64,000 nt of DNA from Legionella saoudiensis (GCF_001465875.1 NZ_LN901318.1:1-64000); one strand, 5' to 3'; numbered from the stretch's first letter, positions 45,214-53,780 are shown. The notes: generated by a model from the sequence alone, not told the origin. Numbers and translations are program-made.

Positions 45214-45963
45214 ATGATAAAAAATGTAACCCGTCAACCATGTCTAATGACTTTCATCTCCTTTTTATTCCTGTTTTCAACGAACATTTTTTCCAAAAGT
45301 AATTCCTATGAAATTAATGAGTCGATTAATGTTTTTGCTAGGCATGAGCTGTTAAAAACCGTCTTGAGTTCTTCTAATATCTACGCTCGTGGTGCTGTAT
45401 CTTGTGATTTGGCACAAAATATAAAGAATAATGAAAAGGCTATATTGAAAAATACGAAGCCAGACCACATGGATTCAACAGTGTCTTTAATTCACTTATC
45501 AAAGGAAATAAATGAAAAATGTCTAGTAATATCCTATTTTAAAAAAAATATTCTACCAATAATAAAGAGTGGCAACCTTAGTGCTACATGTGAGCAGGAT
45601 TATTATCTGATAAAAAAGCCCCAACTCCTAAGAATTAATTTAGTTGATTTAGCGAACGAAAACTTAAAGAAATTAAATAATTGCCTTATTAAAGCCTCAA
45701 TTTTTGTAGATGAAAATGGGGAAATGAGAGCGACAACTCGTCAATTAGAATGCCAAATCAATCATTTGAATGTGTCATTTCATCTGATGTCATCATTTTC
45801 TGTAAAAAATGCTATTACTTGCGTTAAGTCTATTGCATATCTGCCTGAGTTTATTCAGCCTTGTAAAAAGGTAATCTTATCAAAACAGAAAAAGATTTCT
45901 TTAATGCTGGGTAATGAGTTGGATGATATTGATTTAAGCCCATATAACATATCAATACTATAA
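45214..45963 (+). CDS. Putative secreted protein of unknown function
   Basis: A 249-residue protein with SD AAGGATAG and a signal-peptide-like start (CLMTFISFLFLFSTNIF, cleavage near SKS). The mature part has several cysteines (VSCDLAQN, EKCLV, TCEQDYYL, NNCLIK) that could form disulphides. It diverges from the methyltransferase across the paired-palindrome operator. No family is recognised. Confidence 0.55.
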   Translation: MIKNVTRQPCLMTFISFLFLFSTNIFSKSNSYEINESINVFARHELLKTVLSSSNIYARGAVSCDLAQNIKNNEKAILKNTKPDHMDSTVSLIHLSKEINEKCLVISYFKKNILPIIKSGNLSATCEQDYYLIKKPQLLRINLVDLANENLKKLNNCLIKASIFVDENGEMRATTRQLECQINHLNVSFHLMSSFSVKNAITCVKSIAYLPEFIQPCKKVILSKQKKISLMLGNELDDIDLSPYNISIL

Positions 45964-46003
45964 ATTTTTTGAAATAAGCAATTTAATTTAGAGGCACAAC
46001 GAC

Positions 46004-46198
46004 ATGAACGCTTCAGATCAAGCGGATGTAAAATTCTTAGTCAATAAATGTGAATTACTTGAGTTAATAGACCGAACCTATCAGATCGAAGCTCTTTATA
46101 GAAAAGGCGATTCTCAGCAAGGAACCTTTATTTTAGGTTCTTTAAGAGAAAGCTTGAAGGATCTATATGAAAGGTCTTCTAAACTTGATAGTAAGTAA
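46004..46198 (+). CDS. Small hypothetical protein
   Basis: A 64-residue acidic, helical protein with AGAGG upstream of the ATG. It sits 22 bp before a HigB-like toxin gene, so it may belong to the same transcript. No family is recognised. Confidence 0.45.
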   Translation: MNASDQADVKFLVNKCELLELIDRTYQIEALYRKGDSQQGTFILGSLRESLKDLYERSSKLDSK

Positions 46199-46220
46199 CA
46201 TATAGGTTACTATATAGAAT

Positions 46221-46550
46221 ATGAAAATAAAAATTTCATCGTATATAACAAAAGATGGCATTGATCCATTTGCCAAATGGTTCGATAAACTCAACGCTAT
46301 TGCTGCCGCCAAAGTATCTACGGCACTATATCGCATGGAGTTAGGAAACTATTCCAATGTCAAATCTCTTGGTGATGGTATTTTTGAATATAAGATTGAT
46401 TTTGGACCTGGATATCGTATCTACTTTGGTCAAGATGGTGAGGAATTAGTGATTTTAGTTGGTGGTGGATCGAAAAAGCAACAGGATAAAGATATTAAAA
46501 TCGCCAAAAATTATTGGCAAGAATATAAGTTAGCAAAAAGACGAGGGTAG
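46221..46550 (+). CDS. RelE/HigB-superfamily toxin (Gp49-like addiction module killer)
   Basis: A 109-residue toxin of the HigB/Gp49-like subgroup of the RelE/ParE fold, which usually cleaves mRNA on ribosomes. The family pattern is visible: DPFAKWFDKLNAIAAAKVST, LGDGIFEYKIDFGPGYRIYF and the C-terminal LVGGGSKKQQDKDIKIAKNY. The antitoxin gene starts 4 bp after its stop. The toxin-first order is normal for this family. Confidence 0.88.
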   Translation: MKIKISSYITKDGIDPFAKWFDKLNAIAAAKVSTALYRMELGNYSNVKSLGDGIFEYKIDFGPGYRIYFGQDGEELVILVGGGSKKQQDKDIKIAKNYWQEYKLAKRRG

Positions 46551-46554
46551 TATT

Positions 46555-46872
46555 ATGGCCTTAACACGTGAATTTAAAAGTACCATTCGAGACAGAGCAC
46601 AAAAAGACTCCGATTTTAGAAGAGCTCTATTAATCGAAGCTGTTAATTCGTTATTGGCAGATGAGCTTGATGTCGCTAAATCCTTATTAAAAGATTATAT
46701 AAATGCTTCCATTTTATTTGAGCCTTTAGCCGAAAGGGTTCATAAAAATAGTAAAAGTTTGCAACGAATGTTTAGTGCTAAGGGAAACCCTACGGCACAG
46801 TCATTATTTTCAATCATTCATGTTTTGCAAGAGGCTGAAGGAATAAAATTGACTGTAAATGAAGCGCATTAA
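46555..46872 (+). CDS. Antitoxin of the HigBA-type module
   Basis: A 105-residue protein of the addiction-module antidote type with an atypical HTH. Typical features are LLIEAVNSLLADELDVAKSL, YINASILFEPLA and KSLQRMFSAKGNPTAQSLFS as the DNA-binding end. It would neutralise the toxin encoded 4 bp upstream and repress the operon. It is the second gene of the module. Confidence 0.85.
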   Translation: MALTREFKSTIRDRAQKDSDFRRALLIEAVNSLLADELDVAKSLLKDYINASILFEPLAERVHKNSKSLQRMFSAKGNPTAQSLFSIIHVLQEAEGIKLTVNEAH

Positions 46873-46899
46873 CGGCTTAAGTTTTTAAAAGGAGTTATA

Positions 46900-47229
46900 G
46901 TGACTAAAATAGATAGTCATTTGCTGTATCAAACCATCAGCCATGAACACTTGGATGATTTAGTTGGTTGGGCTTTAGGAGACTACCCTGATTCGGGCCT
47001 TGTATTAGTTGAATGTAAGGATGGCCGTTGGTTTATTGAGCAAGAATATGGGCATGCATTTGATTCATTTTCAGGGATTTCAAAACCCAAAAGCACGCCT
47101 TATTTAGAACCAACTTTTTACCCAAGCAGGAATGATGCGTTAGAGAGTGCATTAATGCTAATTACCCAAGTTTATCCAAGCATTAATAAAACAAAAACAT
47201 CAGAGTATTTCGAGCAAGAACAAATATAG
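46900..47229 (+). CDS. Hypothetical protein
   Basis: A 109-residue protein with a GTG start and a strong SD (AAGGAG). It is acidic and rich in aromatic residues (DGRWFIEQEYGHAFDSF). It follows the antitoxin gene by 27 bp and may be part of that transcript. No family is recognised. Confidence 0.5.
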   Translation: MTKIDSHLLYQTISHEHLDDLVGWALGDYPDSGLVLVECKDGRWFIEQEYGHAFDSFSGISKPKSTPYLEPTFYPSRNDALESALMLITQVYPSINKTKTSEYFEQEQI

Positions 47230-47445
47230 CCGTATCCATTTTATGGTTGAGATTGTTTATTTTAGATTTTAAAAGCCGTTTCAGATGAAATCGACCTCCA
47301 AAGAATACGTATATTAAGTGATTGCCTACATGTCAATGCAAATGCAAACCCTAGCTTTATCGCTTCTTAATTTGCAATAATAAGCCTTTTGTTAAAGGCC
47401 AATTATTTATGGAACATTTGATTGACTAATTGAACTAAATTTGTA

Positions 47446-47829
47446 TTAAAAATAGTTAAAATAAAATCCTAATTGCTGGGGTGTTATTGGATTTTTGCAA
47501 AGATTTGATGTAAACACATTATTGATACTAACGCGTTGATGCGGCTTTCGTGGATTAATTGGGTAGTCTTTCGATAGCTGATTCATTACATTCATAGAAA
47601 TAAAATGTGACAGCACATGGAGCATTAGGTTGTTATCGCAAGCCATGGTTTTTAGTAAGTAGCCGCGTTGAGTTCTTAATTTTGTCAGGCTGCAAAAATG
47701 TTCAAAGCCCTCATCAAAAATCGGAAAAAGCCAATTTCCTAGCCTAGCTCATCCACCAAATCCTTACAAAGATGAATCACATAATAGCGTGAATCTTTTT
47801 TAAAACGTTGTTCGTGGTAGCACTCTTTT
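47446..47829 (-). pseudogene. Frameshifted remnant of a WGR-like protein
   Basis: On the minus strand the first part reads RFKKDSRYYVIHLCKDLVDE and stops; one base away the frame goes on as NWLFPIFDEGFEHFCSLTKL and ends QLGFYFNYF at 47446. The first part resembles the WGR domain pattern (SRYYxxxLxxDL). The 66-codon frame starting at 47646 is only its tail. The gene is also broken upstream by a run of eight A. It lies just behind the integrase gene. Confidence 0.5.
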
Positions 47830-47880
47830 TTTTAAACCGAATAAGCTGTAAAAGAATAAAGTTTAGAAACCAGAGCATTA

Positions 47881-48465
47881 TTAAAATAATGCTAACGAGG
47901 AAATTCGTTTTAGACGTTCAGGGTTATCTTCTACATAAATAGCAGTGGTGACAATATTGGCATGCCCGGCTAAACGAGATACGGCTTTAATGTCTGCCCC
48001 TTGCTCAATAAGGCGAGTAATAAATGTGCGTCGTCCTGAATGTGAGCTTGCCCCATGGATTCCTGCTTTGTCGTAGAGTGCACGAAACCACTTTTGCAGA
48101 GTGTTGGCGGTGAATCGGCTTTTGCGTTGGGTTTGAAACAGCGGTTTATTAAAAGGGGTTTCTTTTAACGTATTTAGATGGGCTTGTAGTGTTTCACGAA
48201 TTTTCTTATGCGTAAGGTAGACATGCCGTTGCTTATCTCCTTTGGTCATCGATCGCTTTAAACTGATCTCATCTAATAATTGATAGTGTACATTCGCCAC
48301 ATCGCCAATGGTAAGTGAGGCGATTTCTTTAGCACGCAAACCCAATCCGAAGGAGCAATAAATGATTGCCAGATTGCGAATACCAAATTTTCCTTCTTTA
48401 GCGACTAAAGTGAGCAATTTAAATTCATTTTCCGTCAAAACCTTTGCTTTGCCTTCGCGTGCCAT
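47881..48465 (-). CDS. Short tyrosine recombinase / integrase
   Basis: A 194-residue protein that consists of little more than the catalytic domain of a tyrosine recombinase. The catalytic residues are in place: Arg in GLGLRAKEIASL, HSGRRTF (His and second Arg), GHANIVTTAIY (His and nucleophilic Tyr). The N-terminal core-binding domain is missing, unlike XerC/D (about 300 residues). It may move a local cassette or resolve plasmid multimers. No attachment sites could be assigned; the dispersed 40-bp repeats are one candidate. Confidence 0.9.
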   Translation of the reverse strand: MAREGKAKVLTENEFKLLTLVAKEGKFGIRNLAIIYCSFGLGLRAKEIASLTIGDVANVHYQLLDEISLKRSMTKGDKQRHVYLTHKKIRETLQAHLNTLKETPFNKPLFQTQRKSRFTANTLQKWFRALYDKAGIHGASSHSGRRTFITRLIEQGADIKAVSRLAGHANIVTTAIYVEDNPERLKRISSLALF

Positions 48466-48693
48466 TCTTTTCTCATGTAACTACCTAATTTATCACTATT
48501 TTATATAATTAAGGATGTATTTGCAAAGACAAAAAATGGCGTCCGCTTAGAGCCCTTTCTGGGCTTGATGACATCCTCTTTTAGACCTTAAAGGATGTGT
48601 TTGATAGAAACGTGCTCTCAAGATTTTTGTTTGAAGTTTATAGGCTAAAATTTTAAGAATGCTGGAATGTTACTTTTACAGTGGAGGTGAATT

Positions 48694-49443
48694 ATGAGCA
48701 CGGAATTTTTTACACGAAACAAACGATTGATGGATGCACTGTTAGAGTTTGCCCCTGAAGATTCTCAATTATTAAATATTCCTCTTTTTTCATCGGCAGT
48801 TGATCCATTCGTTTTGTGCTTATTAGGATCGGATAGAGGATTCCATGGAGTCATGTTACTCGGTTTTATGCAGTCCATAAACCTTGTTTTAGCAAAAATT
48901 TTGGCAGCACATAAATATATTCATGATGGAAAAGACACACCAGAGGATATTCCTCAACCACAAAGTGACATGATGGTTTATTTAAAGCATTTGGCCATAT
49001 CGGAATATCACAACTCCATTACAGTTTTTTTCCTTAAATTGCGCTTGTTAGTAGATGAGTTATTGCGTATCGTTACAGATAATACATGCGATTGTATAGG
49101 TAAATTCTTAGGAAGATTTGATAAAAAATTTGAAGAGGTAAAACCTTTTTTAGTTGCTTTAAATGCATCAGCAAACTACATCAAGCATGATGAAGAATTC
49201 CTTGTAAATCATTTGTCAGAGATTCCTATTTTGTCCCCTTCGTTGAAAATAAAGGTAATAAATGCAAGGACGGGAGCCAGTAAACGTGACTTTAAGGATG
49301 TAAAAGATAATTGTACAGATAAAATAGTTACTCTTAGCCCGGATGAATCACAAATTATTTTAGATTTTCCTTTATCATTTTTCGTTGAAAATTTTAATAA
49401 ATTCAAAGAGTTGTTTGAGCAAAAAATCAAAGAGTCGAGATAA
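48694..49443 (+). CDS. Hypothetical protein
   Basis: A 249-residue protein with SD GGAGG and a clear start. It is helical, with moderately hydrophobic helices (PFVLCLLGSDRGFHGVMLLG, LAISEYHNSITVFFLKLRLL) and no signal peptide. The overall pattern of long helices with H and E residues could suit a HEPN- or MAE-like fold, but there is no clear RxxxxH motif. It stands alone, divergent from the integrase. Confidence 0.5.
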   Translation: MSTEFFTRNKRLMDALLEFAPEDSQLLNIPLFSSAVDPFVLCLLGSDRGFHGVMLLGFMQSINLVLAKILAAHKYIHDGKDTPEDIPQPQSDMMVYLKHLAISEYHNSITVFFLKLRLLVDELLRIVTDNTCDCIGKFLGRFDKKFEEVKPFLVALNASANYIKHDEEFLVNHLSEIPILSPSLKIKVINARTGASKRDFKDVKDNCTDKIVTLSPDESQIILDFPLSFFVENFNKFKELFEQKIKESR

Positions 49444-49500
49444 GCTTAAACTTCTCCGATGGGAGAAAATAACGAATCTCATGCTGATCAAAATTTCCTT

Positions 49501-49770
49501 TTAAGTAGAGCGCTTATCATAAGCTAATACCTCAGTTCTGGCCGTGCTACATGCATTTGTCATCTCATGGATGAATTTACCAGAAGCTAAATTTTCCCAA
49601 GCTTCCGATATAGATATAAAATCGTTCGGATTTTGTTGTTTGGAATCCAAATGAAGTCCATAAAAATATAAAGTGACAAACAGGGAAACAATTATATAGT
49701 ACACGTTATCTTTTAAGTGGGTAAATAAACCACTTGGGGATAAATTGAAAAAGGATGTATTTGGTTTCAT
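49501..49770 (-). CDS. Small membrane protein of unknown function
   Basis: An 89-residue protein with one membrane helix at about 21-38 (VYYIIVSLFVTLYFYGLHLD) and a soluble C-terminal part. No SD is obvious; the upstream AAGGAATAA is about 10 bases away. It has no recognised family. Confidence 0.4.
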   Translation of the reverse strand: MKPNTSFFNLSPSGLFTHLKDNVYYIIVSLFVTLYFYGLHLDSKQQNPNDFISISEAWENLASGKFIHEMTNACSTARTEVLAYDKRST

Positions 49771-50070
49771 TTATTATTTTATTCCTTAATAATAATTTAC
49801 ATTGTACTCCATATGATAGACACTTTAAACCATATGAGAAATGTATACCCTTTAAAGCCCATAAAATATGGCACTATGGTAGGTGTTGGGACTAATAATT
49901 ATGAAATTTAGCCTGACTATTGTGAAACACCAATGACTCTGTCAGATGCTTCTACTCGCATAAGAAGAATGCCATTCTAAATGGCCCCATCATCACTATC
50001 AGAGATATAAGATGAATGCATCAGTGGTGTGCTATCGATCTGATGAATTAATAAACAGGAGTAATTTATA
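49771..50070. other. Intergenic stretch, no gene seen
   Basis: Three hundred bases between two divergent genes. No frame with start and SD is evident until AGGAG before the ATG at 50071. Promoters of both neighbours should lie here, but I cannot place them with confidence. Confidence 0.4.
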
Positions 50071-50700
50071 ATGTCTTTAGAGATGATTCATTGGATTCTT
50101 GCGATTTATATGGCAGGATTATGTATTGGAGTTTTTGGTTCTGTTCAATTCTTATTGAAGCGCAATGAGGTAAAGAGAACCACCGACATTGATGTGTTTC
50201 AAACCCGTCCTAGCTTGAAAATTTATTTAATTCTAAAACCCATTTTTTGGCCTTATTTTTTTGTTGCAGAAAAAAGCCCCATCGAGCGAATTTCTGAATT
50301 ATTTTTTAAGCATTATGGTGATGAGGGACATACTTATTTACGAAATAATGGGCTTAAAAATTTTCTACGGGATGTAGTCAGGGGAAAAAATCGCTATGAA
50401 AATTATCAAGTAAAACGACTTGTTTGGCCAATTGATGAGCATAGTGACGACTATCAAGAACACCAAAAATATTTTCCCAATAACAACAAGCCTCTCCATG
50501 CTGAAATAATTTATGCCCATCACCAAGAAAAGTATCTTGTTGGGGTGATATGGAGTAGTAGAGAACGTTTGGATAATGCTAAGCCAATTAGCAGATTTCA
50601 ATTAGACCAATGTGAGTCAATGACTTTTTTGCAATTTCAACAGCGATTGCTGCAAATTAATCAGGCCAAAGCAAGAGAGTTCTTGAGTCAGTGTCAATAA
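50071..50700 (+). CDS. Membrane-anchored hypothetical protein
   Basis: A 209-residue protein with an N-terminal membrane helix (HWILAIYMAGLCIGVFGSVQ) and a cytosolic domain of about 170 residues rich in aromatic and charged residues. A second, weaker hydrophobic segment lies at 52-66 (LILKPIFWPYFFVA). SD CAGGAG precedes the ATG. No known domain is recognised. Confidence 0.5.
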   Translation: MSLEMIHWILAIYMAGLCIGVFGSVQFLLKRNEVKRTTDIDVFQTRPSLKIYLILKPIFWPYFFVAEKSPIERISELFFKHYGDEGHTYLRNNGLKNFLRDVVRGKNRYENYQVKRLVWPIDEHSDDYQEHQKYFPNNNKPLHAEIIYAHHQEKYLVGVIWSSRERLDNAKPISRFQLDQCESMTFLQFQQRLLQINQAKAREFLSQCQ

Positions 50701-50874
50701 ACCAAGTTGCTTTTTTATCGCTATTTATATTAAATTAAAGGGGCTGGAGGTATTAAAAGGAACACAGTGAGCGTTCAATTGAAAAACGGGAATTATTTGC
50801 TCATCTCTGCCGAGTTATCCACGATATCCTATTTACAAAATAAGTAAATTCCAATGATTCCCTCTCCTTAATAT

Positions 50875-51216
50875 TCAATATTTCACAAATTGATTAGTCC
50901 TATATTGCTTCCATAAGTTGACCATGATTTTAGCAAATAAATACAATCCAGCGTAGAAGAGTGTAATAACCGGAGTTACTAAAAATAGAGATATGAAAAT
51001 CACCAACCAACAACCTAACCCAACAAGCTTTGATGTATACCTTGTAATAAATACATAAGGTACAATTTGGAACGCAACAAATAAATATTGCTCATTCGCC
51101 GGAACCTTTACATAGGAGGCATGTATAAAATAATAAACAATGGGCACAGAAATTGTGACAGATAGGAGCAATTGGACTATTTTGATTTTAAAAAATTCTT
51201 TTATTTTTGTGTTCAC
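50875..51216 (-). CDS. Small polytopic membrane protein
   Basis: A 113-residue protein with about three membrane helices (IVQLLLSVTISVPIVYYFIH, LFVAFQIVPYVFITRYT and GCWLVIFISLFLVTPVITLF). SD AGGAGAAAGG lies before the start. It follows the 51255-52073 gene by about 40 bp on the same strand and may end that operon. Function is unknown. Confidence 0.5.
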   Translation of the reverse strand: MNTKIKEFFKIKIVQLLLSVTISVPIVYYFIHASYVKVPANEQYLFVAFQIVPYVFITRYTSKLVGLGCWLVIFISLFLVTPVITLFYAGLYLFAKIMVNLWKQYRTNQFVKY

Positions 51217-51254
51217 GAAACCTTTCTCCTTTCTTCTTCCAGTTTTAATGGCTC

Positions 51255-52073
51255 TTATAAAAAACGCGCAGATGCCTCTTCTACGCTTTTAATAAACTCC
51301 GGGGATGAGTTTATCTCTTTCAGTCTGGATAATAACTGCGAAAGTTCAAATCCTGAGCGTAATTTAGGTTTAATCCAAAGCTCAATGAGTTCTTCTGAAT
51401 TAAGAATAGTGAAAGGACTTTCGCTTTGTGCAATGACATCGATTGCACAGGCACAGATCCATTTCGATGGTAGCGCATGTCCTTGAGCATACCCTTTAAA
51501 ATGGCCGATTTTTATATTGGGGTTTTTCTTATAGTCATTCGTAGCAATTTGTTTAAATTGATTGTAAAAATCAGGAATTTCAATAAATTTTTTGAATAAC
51601 AGCAAGGCTGAGGAATTATGCTTTTCCGAGTTTTCTGCAAGAGTTTTAAAATGAATATCCTTTAAAACATTACTTGTGATCCCTGTTTTTTCATACAAGC
51701 TTTTTTCTGTAGCCTTAATCTTATTGATTATGGACTTAAGCAAGGAGTCCACGGGTCTATAATCAATTTTGTGTTCTTGGCATTTTTTGTGTAATTCATA
51801 AATGGCTTGATAAAAATTATCTGGCATAAAGAGTCTATATCGTTCTAAATCGGTAGCATTAGCATCTTGATGCTCATGAAAAAACTTAACCATTTGGTCA
51901 AACCATGAAATTTCAAATAGCTCGGCCTCTGAAAAAATCGCCTCTTCAGGCAACGGGGGATTAGACTGCCCATAACTGTAGGAAATGTTTTCTCCTTTAG
52001 TTTTTCGAGCGATCTGAATCAAATCTTCAGACCGCCTGTTTTTTCTTAAAGTAATTTGTAAGGTTTCTTTCAT
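51255..52073 (-). CDS. Third gene of the mqsRA operon; paralogue of the 56.8-57.7 kb protein
   Basis: A 272-residue protein whose ATG lies one base after the mqsA stop, so it is translated from the same mRNA. It resembles the 278-residue protein at 56843-57679: both have a helical middle region (MPDNFYQAIYELHKKCQEHK versus LPYEFTETLDQIEILCHQNN) and a shared YAQGHALPSKWICACAIDVI / MAHGDTIPTKWLTACAIELL motif that looks like an HTH-type helical domain. Its role is unknown. Association of both paralogues with toxin-antitoxin genes suggests a regulatory or effector part. Confidence 0.6.
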   Translation of the reverse strand: MKETLQITLRKNRRSEDLIQIARKTKGENISYSYGQSNPPLPEEAIFSEAELFEISWFDQMVKFFHEHQDANATDLERYRLFMPDNFYQAIYELHKKCQEHKIDYRPVDSLLKSIINKIKATEKSLYEKTGITSNVLKDIHFKTLAENSEKHNSSALLLFKKFIEIPDFYNQFKQIATNDYKKNPNIKIGHFKGYAQGHALPSKWICACAIDVIAQSESPFTILNSEELIELWIKPKLRSGFELSQLLSRLKEINSSPEFIKSVEEASARFL

Positions 52074-52074
52074 T

Positions 52075-52518
52075 TTATAGTGCCCTAGCGCAAGGTTCAG
52101 ATGGATTTGCTACTTGAGACATCAATAGTTCGTTTAGTTGCTCTGGGTGTTTATCTAAAAGCACTAAAAGCATGCTTAAAGGTTTGGGTATTGGGTTTGT
52201 TCCTCGCTCATATCGGTTAAACGAGTTAATACCACCACCAAAGAGACGACTGGCATCTTTTTGATTCAAATTCAAATGTTTTCGTATTTTGGTAATTTCA
52301 CCAGGCGTTAATATTCCATCAATTCGTGAGCGATGCTCTTGAATTTCTAAGGCAGTGGCTTTGTTATCCTCAGGACTTATCACTCCTTCGCCACATGAGT
52401 CGCACCAAAGGGCAGGTTGAATGATCTCGAAGGAGTGCTTTTTATAATGATACGTTGTTTTACGTCCTTCATGTATCGCTGCCAGTTCACCACAAATGGG
52501 ACATCGTTCTTTTGTCAT
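52075..52518 (-). CDS. mqsA: MqsA antitoxin
   Basis: A 147-residue MqsA/YgiT-type antitoxin from the ATG at 52518, which has a strong SD (AAGGAG). The N-terminal zinc domain has CPICG and WCDSCGEG. The C-terminal HTH contains LNLNQKDASRLFGGG and a SFNRYERGTNPIPKPL recognition helix. It starts 1 bp after the mqsR stop. It should bind the AACCT-N3-AGGTT operator upstream of mqsR. Confidence 0.95.
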   Translation of the reverse strand: MTKERCPICGELAAIHEGRKTTYHYKKHSFEIIQPALWCDSCGEGVISPEDNKATALEIQEHRSRIDGILTPGEITKIRKHLNLNQKDASRLFGGGINSFNRYERGTNPIPKPLSMLLVLLDKHPEQLNELLMSQVANPSEPCARAL

Positions 52519-52519
52519 A

Positions 52520-52828
52520 TTATTTCTCCTTAAATGAGAGAATAAGTTCGCCATAGGTGTTTACTTGAAACTTAATGTATAAATGAACACCTTTAAAATT
52601 AGATTTATATACATCTTGCCAAGCTGTAAAGCCTGGGGTTATTGGTTCCATTGACTTATAAAAATCATTACTTGTTAAGCTTTGTATGGCCTCTACTACA
52701 TCTTGATCGGAAAAACCGAGAGCTAATTGTCCTTGTTTGGCTGATACCGTCATCCGTAATTTATGTTCATTGTTAAACGCTTTTTTAATGTCGTTTAAAT
52801 TATAACTTGGTCGTTTTGATGCACTCAT
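52520..52828 (-). CDS. mqsR: MqsR toxin (GCU-type endoribonuclease)
   Basis: A 102-residue toxin from the ATG at 52828 (MSASKRPSYN); the frame to 52840 adds four residues. Family features are YNLNDIKKAF, ALGFSDQDVVEAIQSLTSND, FYKSMEPI and the C-terminal GVHLYIKFQV, ELILSFKEK. MqsR proteins cleave mRNA at GCU sites. The antitoxin follows immediately, in the unusual toxin-first order of mqsRA. Confidence 0.95.
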   Translation of the reverse strand: MSASKRPSYNLNDIKKAFNNEHKLRMTVSAKQGQLALGFSDQDVVEAIQSLTSNDFYKSMEPITPGFTAWQDVYKSNFKGVHLYIKFQVNTYGELILSFKEK

Positions 52829-52845
52829 GACATTGCCCAAATTAT

Positions 52846-52892
52846 AACCTTTAAGGTTATTATAAGTATAAACTAAAATAACCTCAAGAGTT
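52846..52892 (-). promoter_or_regulatory. MqsA operator sites of the mqsRA promoter
   Basis: AACCTTTAAGGTT at 52846-52858 exactly fits the MqsA consensus AACCT-N(2-4)-AGGTT. A second, partly degenerate site (AACCT-CAA-GAGTT, one mismatch) lies at 52880-52892. Both are just upstream of mqsR, as in E. coli. This supports repression of the mqsRA-X operon by MqsA. Confidence 0.85.
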
Positions 52893-52946
52893 ACGTTGTT
52901 CGATTAAATACATTGTAATATAGGAGTGTTAATTGCGCAACAATAA

Positions 52947-53029
52947 TTTGCAACAAATATTTGTTGCAAATGTCTGCTTCTATGGTATTCTATAAATGTC
53001 TTATAAAAGACACACGTTTATAACACAAA
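52947..53029 (+). promoter_or_regulatory. ardB promoter with a 24-bp palindrome and conserved leader
   Basis: A perfect 24-bp palindrome (TTTGCAACAAAT/ATTTGTTGCAAA, 52947-52970) with core CAACAA-N4-TTGTTG is followed 43 bp later by the leader GACACACGTTTATAACACAA (53009). A TATAAA-type -10 lies between them at 52991. The same core, spacing and leader recur upstream of the gene at 53793. Both genes are thus probably controlled by the same regulator. Confidence 0.7.
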
Positions 53030-53041
53030 TAAGGATTAATA

Positions 53042-53449
53042 ATGAACCAAGAAAGAATCATTCATAAGCAACTCGTTTTACAAAGAAATCGCCTAAACTT
53101 CCTTCCTAAACATGTTAAAAAACATTTTATTCAATTTGAAAATATTATTTATTACCTTGCGCATTCCATGTGCCATCAATACACCGGAGGGTACTGGGAT
53201 TTTTATGAGTTAAGCAACGAGGGGTTTTTTCTTGCCCCTGAAAGCACACAGCAATTTGAGATTTATGTGGACGGAAATGGTTTTAATGGGATTGTTAGTC
53301 CAGAGGCGCTAGGAGTAATTCTTACATTATTTTCGATTAACGGGATTGCAGGGAAGGGTGAAGAGTATTTAATCGATAAATATTATTCCTTGCGTGATTA
53401 TGCACTACAGCACGAAGAGCGGGATTTAATTTTGCTCGCAATTGATTAA
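53042..53449 (+). CDS. ardB: ArdB/KlcA-family antirestriction protein
   Basis: A 135-residue protein that would protect incoming plasmid DNA from type I restriction. The family pattern is complete: FENIIYYLAHSMCHQYTGGY, WDFYELSNEGFFLAPES, GNGFNGIVSPEALGVILTLF and the C-terminal YYSLRDYALQHEERDLILLA. SD AAGGA precedes the ATG. Antirestriction genes are typical of the leading region of conjugative plasmids and are often expressed early in the recipient. Confidence 0.92.
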   Translation: MNQERIIHKQLVLQRNRLNFLPKHVKKHFIQFENIIYYLAHSMCHQYTGGYWDFYELSNEGFFLAPESTQQFEIYVDGNGFNGIVSPEALGVILTLFSINGIAGKGEEYLIDKYYSLRDYALQHEERDLILLAID

Positions 53450-53509
53450 CGCTGTTGCTCCCTAATTGGGGAGCATATCAATATATATTGAACATAAGGA
53501 TAATAAGAA

Positions 53510-53629
53510 ATGACTAAAAGAATACTCCGCTTACTTGGTGCGCCACTGCAAAAAACTTGCGATTCGATCAAGAGAAAAAGAAACAAACGATTAATGATGT
53601 CTTACGCTTTGAAACTTAACACCAAATAA
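53510..53629 (+). CDS. Very small basic protein
   Basis: A 39-codon frame with an SD (AAGGATAATAAGAA) directly before the ATG and a clean stop. The peptide is strongly basic (IKRKRNKRLMM). It lies 60 bp after ardB and is probably on the same transcript. Small size makes it uncertain. Confidence 0.45.
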   Translation: MTKRILRLLGAPLQKTCDSIKRKRNKRLMMSYALKLNTK

Positions 53630-53703
53630 ATGCAGGTAATGCACGGAATATAATGTTTAAAATATCGTATTCATTCTTTTAAGCTGAGCTAAACAATTAT
53701 CCG

Positions 53704-53780
53704 CAACAATATTTTGTTGACTTCTCCGATAACTATGTTATTATATAACTGTCTACTACAGACACACGTTTAAAACACAA
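53704..53780 (+). promoter_or_regulatory. Second promoter of the CAACAA/TTGTTG type
   Basis: CAACAA-TATT-TTGTTG at 53704-53719, then a TATATAAC-type -10 and the leader GACACACGTTTAAAACACAA starting at 53761, 42 bp after the palindrome. The arrangement copies that upstream of ardB almost to the base. It should control the 53793-54845 gene. Confidence 0.7.
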
